Shown: positions 60,561-64,000 of the stretch, in pieces
Numbering within the stretch: the stretch's first letter is position 1
How the letters are laid out: each line of letters begins with the position of its first letter
Assembly (NCBI GenBank): GCA_947383835.1
Contig: CANDEV010000008.1
Coordinates: 66,781 to 130,780, forward strand
From: an uncultured Clostridia bacterium
GTDB taxonomy: Bacteria > Bacillota > Clostridia > Oscillospirales > Ruminococcaceae
Length of the DNA: 64,000 nt
Reading direction: 5' to 3'
The notes under the pieces: model-generated
What the model was told of the DNA's origin: nothing
Databases searched by the model: none
What the model saw: only the letters and a program-made list of their open reading frames with translations
Program-made: the position numbers and the translations under genes

Positions 60561-60825
60561 AAAAAACGCCCTCACCAACCATACGGCTGATGAGGGCGAA
60601 TTATCGCGTTACCACCTCAGTTTATCGGCAAGGCTGAGCCTTGACCCTTTCCTGCCGACCTCGAAACGCTTTAACGGGCGTGAACCGCATATCCCTACTT
60701 GACGCGGGACGGGAGACCCGTCCCATACATTTCGGGACACAAGCTCCGTGATGTATTCGCCGCCGTCTCTCCGTCCTTTCGCACCTGCCAAGGACTCTCT
60801 TGATTTGAAAACAACAGTTACTTCT
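60561..60825 (-). promoter_or_regulatory. T-box riboswitch, likely tyrosine specifier
   Basis: On the reverse strand: the GA motif CAAGAGAGTCC (60791-60802), the Stem I loop GGTGCGA (60779-60785), the specifier segment GAATACA (60752-60758; UAC = Tyr), a Stem III hairpin AAGGCTCAGCCTT, the T-box bulge AGGTGGTAACGCG (60605-60617; UGGU fits discriminator A) and a terminator CGCCCTCATC/GGTGAGGGCG (60567-60598) with a run of six Ts. A REP-like palindrome lies between Stem I and Stem III. The first gene downstream is the PH-like membrane protein; tyrS is 3.3 kb further. Confidence 0.85.
60703..60727. repeat. REP-like palindrome within the T-box leader
   Basis: CGCGGGACGGGAGACCCGTCCC, the same family as the REP-like copies elsewhere, located between Stem I and the antiterminator. 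Confidence 0.75.
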
Positions 60826-60859
60826 TCACTTCACAGCATTTATATTTTTTATAAACTTA

Positions 60860-60965
60860 CCCGCCCCCTTGAGGGGGCAGCGCAAAATTAAAAATTCGGA
60901 ACAATTAACAGCGGGGGTGACTCTCGCCGCGGGGCGTTCCCCGCCGTTCCCCGCAGTTCCCCGCC
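60860..60965. repeat. Dispersed GGGGCGTTCCCC repeat
   Basis: CCCGCCCCCTTGAGGGGGC followed by GGGGGTGACTCTCGCCGCGG and GGGCGTTCCCCGCCGTTCCC with a triple CCGTTCCCCG-like tail. Matches the 10196 and 20368/20731 units. Confidence 0.78.
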
Positions 60966-60967
60966 GC

Positions 60968-61633
60968 TTATGACTCGGCGGAGGTGCTTCCTGCCGCAAC
61001 CTCTTCCTTGTTAGCCTTTTCCTTGACCTCAATGGAAAAATACGAACCGTAGTAACCGTCAACGCCGTCAACAGTGTCGTACTTTTCTCTCATGGTAAAG
61101 ATAAGGTCATAGGAAGAACAGCTGTAACGGCTGATATGATCTACCTCTAAATCTATGTCCTCAGTGCCCTTTACCGACTTTGCAGCCTCAACGCCGTGCT
61201 TTTTGGCAAGCTCGGCGGTCTTTGTCTCATAATAACTCTCGGCAGTCTTTCTGTCCAGCAGACCGTAAGCCTCTGACATATAGCTTGTAAGATATATCTC
61301 AGGGTCTCCCTTGCGGGTCTCAAAGGTGTATGTAATAAGTGAGTCGTCAACATAATAGTACGCACTGTCGGAGGGGATAATATCCCGTATCTCCATAAGC
61401 TCGGTGTCGGGGTTCTGGCTCCAGATAACCGTGTCGGTCTCATAGTTGAGGTCAACTCCTGCCGACTGGTTCAGGGTGATTATTTTGGTAAGGGGCATAC
61501 CCAGCTTCACCTTGGTAAGAATACCGTTATAAGCCGTTTCGGAGTCCGAAACAGCCTCGTCCTCCTTGCCGCACGCCGCAAAGCAGGTCAGCGCGAGAGC
61601 CATAGCAATAATAACCGTCAAAAATTTTTTCAT
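60968..61633 (-). CDS. Lipoprotein of unknown function
   Basis: 221 residues with a lipoprotein signal (LTCFAAC, Cys near residue 21). The mature part starts acidic and has a folded domain of about 180 residues (LTKVKLGMPLTKIITLNQ, YYYVDDSLITYTFETRKGD) resembling SmpA/OmlA-like small beta domains, without firm match. The stop codon lies at the border of the dispersed repeat. It has its own promoter. Confidence 0.65.
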   Translation of the reverse strand: MKKFLTVIIAMALALTCFAACGKEDEAVSDSETAYNGILTKVKLGMPLTKIITLNQSAGVDLNYETDTVIWSQNPDTELMEIRDIIPSDSAYYYVDDSLITYTFETRKGDPEIYLTSYMSEAYGLLDRKTAESYYETKTAELAKKHGVEAAKSVKGTEDIDLEVDHISRYSCSSYDLIFTMREKYDTVDGVDGYYGSYFSIEVKEKANKEEVAAGSTSAES

Positions 61634-61678
61634 TTTATATCATTCCTTTACATAAAATTTCAAAATGCAGTTACTTAT

Positions 61679-61707
61679 ATAATAATACATAATCGGCAAA
61701 AAGTCAA
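61679..61707 (-). promoter_or_regulatory. Promoter of the lipoprotein gene
   Basis: Reverse strand TTGACT, 17 bases, TATTAT. Confidence 0.7.
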
Positions 61708-61764
61708 CGGTAAACTTTATCTTTTCCGTCAAAAAATCAAATTTGTGTAAATTGACAACAGAGC

Positions 61765-61793
61765 AAAACAAAACCGCCGTTATTTTTGGCGGT
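61765..61793 (-). terminator. Terminator after rubrerythrin
   Basis: Reverse strand ACCGCC pairs with GGCGGT, followed by TTTGTTTTG. Confidence 0.7.
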
Positions 61794-61845
61794 CTGTTTT
61801 TTAGTGCGTTAAGTAATTATTTTTACATTTATTACTTTAGGTAAA

Positions 61846-62385
61846 TCAATAATTCTCAGCGCTGATCTCGAAATAGCTCTGCGGGTGAGCGCATACGGGA
61901 CAAACCTCGGGTGCGTTCGTTCCAACAACGATATGACCGCAGTTTCTGCACTCCCAAACCTTGACCTCGCTCTTTTTAAAGACCTCCTGCGCCTCCACGT
62001 TGCGGAGCAAAGCGCGGTAACGCTCCTCATGGCGTTTCTCGATAGCTCCCACCGCGCGGAATTTCTCCGCAAGCTCGGTGAAGCCCTCCGCTTCGGCAGT
62101 CTTTGCGAAATCCTCGTACATATCAGTCCACTCGTAATTTTCGCCGTCAGCAGCCGCGCCAAGGTTTTCTGCGGTACTGCCAATGCCGTTCAGTTCCTTG
62201 AACCACATTTTTGCGTGTTCCTTTTCGTTGTCCGCCGTTTTCAGGAATATTGCGGAGATCTGCTCAAAGCCCTCTTTTTTAGCCTTTGAAGCAAAGTATG
62301 TATACTTGTTTCTTGCCTGTGATTCTCCGGCGAAAGCCGCTTCAAGATTTTTTTCGGTCTGTGTGCCCGCATATTTGTTTGCCAT
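61846..62385 (-). CDS. rbr: Rubrerythrin
   Basis: Diiron peroxidase that protects anaerobes by reducing hydrogen peroxide. 179 residues: a four-helix diiron domain (FAGESQARNKY, DNEKEHAKMWF, GAIEKRHEERY supply Glu/His ligands) and a C-terminal rubredoxin domain with CRNCGH and CPVCAHP. The ATG at 62385 follows AAAGGCGG. It has a consensus promoter overlapped downstream by a 7-1-7 inverted repeat, suggesting peroxide-responsive repression. Confidence 0.95.
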   Translation of the reverse strand: MANKYAGTQTEKNLEAAFAGESQARNKYTYFASKAKKEGFEQISAIFLKTADNEKEHAKMWFKELNGIGSTAENLGAAADGENYEWTDMYEDFAKTAEAEGFTELAEKFRAVGAIEKRHEERYRALLRNVEAQEVFKKSEVKVWECRNCGHIVVGTNAPEVCPVCAHPQSYFEISAENY

Positions 62386-62409
62386 AAAAATGCCGCCTTT
62401 CAGTAATTT

Positions 62410-62424
62410 AAGCAATTATTGCTT
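62410..62424. promoter_or_regulatory. 7-1-7 inverted repeat, PerR/Fur-like operator candidate
   Basis: AAGCAATTATTGCTT, seven bases inverted around one central base, placed just downstream of the rubrerythrin -10. Fur/PerR boxes have this geometry, though the sequence is not the Bacillus PerR consensus. Confidence 0.45.
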
Positions 62425-62431
62425 TTTGGTA

Positions 62432-62460
62432 ATTATACCACTTATCGGTGCAGTTGTCAA
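62432..62460 (-). promoter_or_regulatory. Consensus promoter of rubrerythrin
   Basis: Reverse strand TTGACA, 17 bases, TATAAT. Confidence 0.85.
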
Positions 62461-62463
62461 CAG

Positions 62464-64000
62464 TCAGAAAAAACGCTTTTTAAGCACCGCAGCAGCAGCG
62501 GCAAGCACAGCCAAAAGAACCGTTATCAGCGCGGCGGAGCTTTCGGGAATATCCGCGCTGTCAGCATATGCGGGCGCACCTGCCGACACTTCCTCGGCGG
62601 GCTGATCGCCGTAGATTATTTCCTCTCGGGATACGTCTGTGACCGCCGTTGTCTCCGTCACCGACGTTACAGCCGTTGTAACGGCAGGAGCAGGCGCGGA
62701 GGGCTGCTGAGGATATGACGGACGGGAGGGTGTTCCCGCTGTCGCGGAGGTTTCGGGTGCGCTTGTTGCCTCAGGTTCGGTAACATCGGAGCCGCTTGCC
62801 GTCGTGCCGCTCTCATTCGTGACCGTTGTTTCCGCGGGCGGAGTATAGTTAGGGTCGCTGATGCCGCAGATCCCGCAAACACCGCTTACAAAGGTATGCT
62901 CCGCAAATCCGCCGTACTCCGCGCCGCAATTTTCACATACCGCCTTTGCCGCGCAGGTAGCCGTGCCGCCTGTGTGAGCCGCAAAGTCACCGTATTCTCC
63001 GCAGAATTTGCACACCGCCTTTTGCGTACAGCTTGCTTCGCTTTCATTGACGTGGGTATGACTGCTTTGTGAAACCGCGTCCCTATAGCCCTCCGCAACG
63101 CCTGTCACGGTCATACCGCAAACCGCGTCGGGAATATCCGTTTCGATTTTGCCTGTACCGAGAATGATTTCGCTTATCGTAACGCCGCCCTCGGCTGCTT
63201 CATATTTTATCTGCGTTGCTGCGGCGGGAATGTTTGCACTGCTTACGTCCAAGCCGTCTTTGTATATTATCTGCGTAAGCGAATCACAAAATCTAAATGC
63301 GTTATTTTCTACAGACGTTACACTGTCGGGAATGACTACAGACGTAATTGAACAATTGTTAAACGCATTTGAGCCGATAGTAGTCAAAGTACTCGGCAAG
63401 GTCACAGAAGTAAGCGAACCGCATTTCCAAAACGCAGCGCTGCCAATAGCTTCAACACCCTCGGAAATTGTGACCGACGTAAGTCCGCTTTGCATAAAAG
63501 CCTGCTGTTCAATCACTCTAACGCCGCCCGGTATTGTAACGGAGGAAAGAGAAGAACAGTATTGAAACGCCGCCATGCCTATAGACTGCAAGCCGCTCGG
63601 CAGATTTATCTCCCGTAAATTTCCGTCTTCGACAAAGCTTTGTTCGCCTATTTTTGTCACAGTTGAGGGCAGGCTGACTCTTTCAACACCTCTAAAGCCA
63701 GTAAACGCAGAATTGCCAACAGACGTAACGCCCTCGGTTAATATAATTTCTTTAATGTGGTAATTTCTTGGCTGTCCGTAGTTAGCAGTTTCTGTTTGAA
63801 CAAAATACGTTCTGTTATTATCATTTAAACTCGTATAATCCGTCATATCCCCCGTGCCGCTTATAACAAGCTTATCGTAATAACCGTCGCCGTCGTTGTC
63901 GGTCAGGGTATATGTAACGCTTGTTCCGCAGGAGCCGGTCAGCTCCTCGGCAGGCTCCGCAAAAACCGCCGCCGAAATGTCAAATACCGTCAGCAGCATT
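62464..64000 (-). CDS. BspA-type leucine-rich-repeat surface protein (5' end outside window)
   Basis: At least 511 residues; the frame may open at the ATG at 63999, but the truncated signal-like start (TVFDISAAVFAEPAEE) suggests the true start is beyond the window. Six or so LRR_5 repeats (about 85-250; VTSVGNSAFTGFRGVERVSL and similar) are followed by a Cys-rich stretch with repeated CxxC pairs (CKFCG, CENCG, CGICG; about 335-385), a Thr/Pro/Ser-rich stalk and a C-terminal membrane helix ending KKRFF. No LPxTG is present, so it is probably anchored by the helix. Role unknown; adhesion is typical of the family. Confidence 0.82.
   Translation of the reverse strand, partial: MLLTVFDISAAVFAEPAEELTGSCGTSVTYTLTDNDGDGYYDKLVISGTGDMTDYTSLNDNNRTYFVQTETANYGQPRNYHIKEIILTEGVTSVGNSAFTGFRGVERVSLPSTVTKIGEQSFVEDGNLREINLPSGLQSIGMAAFQYCSSLSSVTIPGGVRVIEQQAFMQSGLTSVTISEGVEAIGSAAFWKCGSLTSVTLPSTLTTIGSNAFNNCSITSVVIPDSVTSVENNAFRFCDSLTQIIYKDGLDVSSANIPAAATQIKYEAAEGGVTISEIILGTGKIETDIPDAVCGMTVTGVAEGYRDAVSQSSHTHVNESEASCTQKAVCKFCGEYGDFAAHTGGTATCAAKAVCENCGAEYGGFAEHTFVSGVCGICGISDPNYTPPAETTVTNESGTTASGSDVTEPEATSAPETSATAGTPSRPSYPQQPSAPAPAVTTAVTSVTETTAVTDVSREEIIYGDQPAEEVSAGAPAYADSADIPESSAALITVLLAVLAAAAAVLKKRFF

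Larger units (their letters stand above)
60529..60967. other. T-box leader and dispersed repeat interval
   Basis: No protein gene. It holds the T-box leader (60561-60825), its inserted palindrome and the dispersed repeat at 60860-60965. A possible -10 lies in TTTATAAAAAATATAAATG (reverse, about 60840-60858) but the -35 is unclear. Confidence 0.75.

Noticed and set aside
60749..60757. Isoleucine (AUC) as the T-box specifier
   Set aside because: AUC follows UAC directly and is also followed by A, but the usual GAA-codon-A context puts UAC in the specifier position and tyrS is downstream.
1..64000. tRNA, rRNA, CRISPR, prophage or transposase genes
   Set aside because: None recognised by eye on either strand; only non-coding repeat families were found.

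Overview
The window looks like a chromosomal segment of an anaerobic, low-to-medium GC Firmicute of the Clostridia, most like the Ruminococcus/Oscillospiraceae group. The basis is: Firmicutes-type GGAGG ribosome sites and TTGACA-17-TATAAT promoters, an uninterrupted sigK-like sporulation sigma factor, a CotH/DUF4956/VTC cluster, a T-box leader, a rubrerythrin, fucose use through propanediol, and secreted proteins with short Tyr/Gly/Trp repeats. The species cannot be named from the sequence. No rRNA, tRNA, CRISPR array, phage or transposase gene was seen.

Layout. 1-2.8 kb: greA-lysS (lysS cut by the window edge) and an orphan metal-chelate binding lipoprotein. 3-5 kb: a D,D-carboxypeptidase and a small membrane protein. 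5-10 kb: a leftward operon of response regulator, histidine kinase, HtrA protease and EAL phosphodiesterase, which looks like an envelope-stress system joined to c-di-GMP turnover. 10.5-14.4 kb: sbcDC. 14.5-18.3 kb: sigK, an AgrC/AgrA-like pair without a visible peptide gene, and a polytopic membrane protein. 18.6-20.4 kb: an ECF sigma factor overlapping a membrane anti-sigma-like gene. 20.8-24.4 kb: a YesN/YesM pair. 24.7-28 kb: CotH, DUF4956 and VTC. 28-31.5 kb: a CmpB-like membrane protein and a Cache-GGDEF-EAL protein. 32-35.5 kb: beta-mannosidase, an HD protein and a 51-residue protein. 35.6-37.5 kb: two paralogous secreted repeat proteins. 37.7-46.8 kb: an L-fucose cluster (fucA, fucO, fucU, a fuculokinase-like gene, fucI) with unrelated genes between, one of them frameshifted. 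47-54 kb: a third secreted repeat protein, ppk1, secG and rnr, then an unassigned structured RNA. 54.2-60.8 kb: a lipoprotein, two MITE copies, tyrS, and six small genes read towards tyrS behind a T-box leader whose likely specifier is tyrosine. 61-64 kb: a lipoprotein, rubrerythrin and an LRR surface protein cut by the window edge.

The best candidate for an undescribed system is a possible ECF-sigma regulon. A 29-base composite motif (TGAAAAATTT, 8 bases, TGAATTGTATT) occurs three times with identical geometry: before the ECF sigma gene itself and before two widely separated loci of secreted repeat proteins. Other non-genic signals are a five-copy MITE-like palindromic family (one copy supplies the tyrS stop codon), two dispersed GC-rich palindrome families, a hairpin between the Shine-Dalgarno site and the start codon of the carboxypeptidase gene, a 7-1-7 operator-like repeat at the rubrerythrin promoter, and a T-box about 3.3 kb away from the synthetase gene it would be expected to control.
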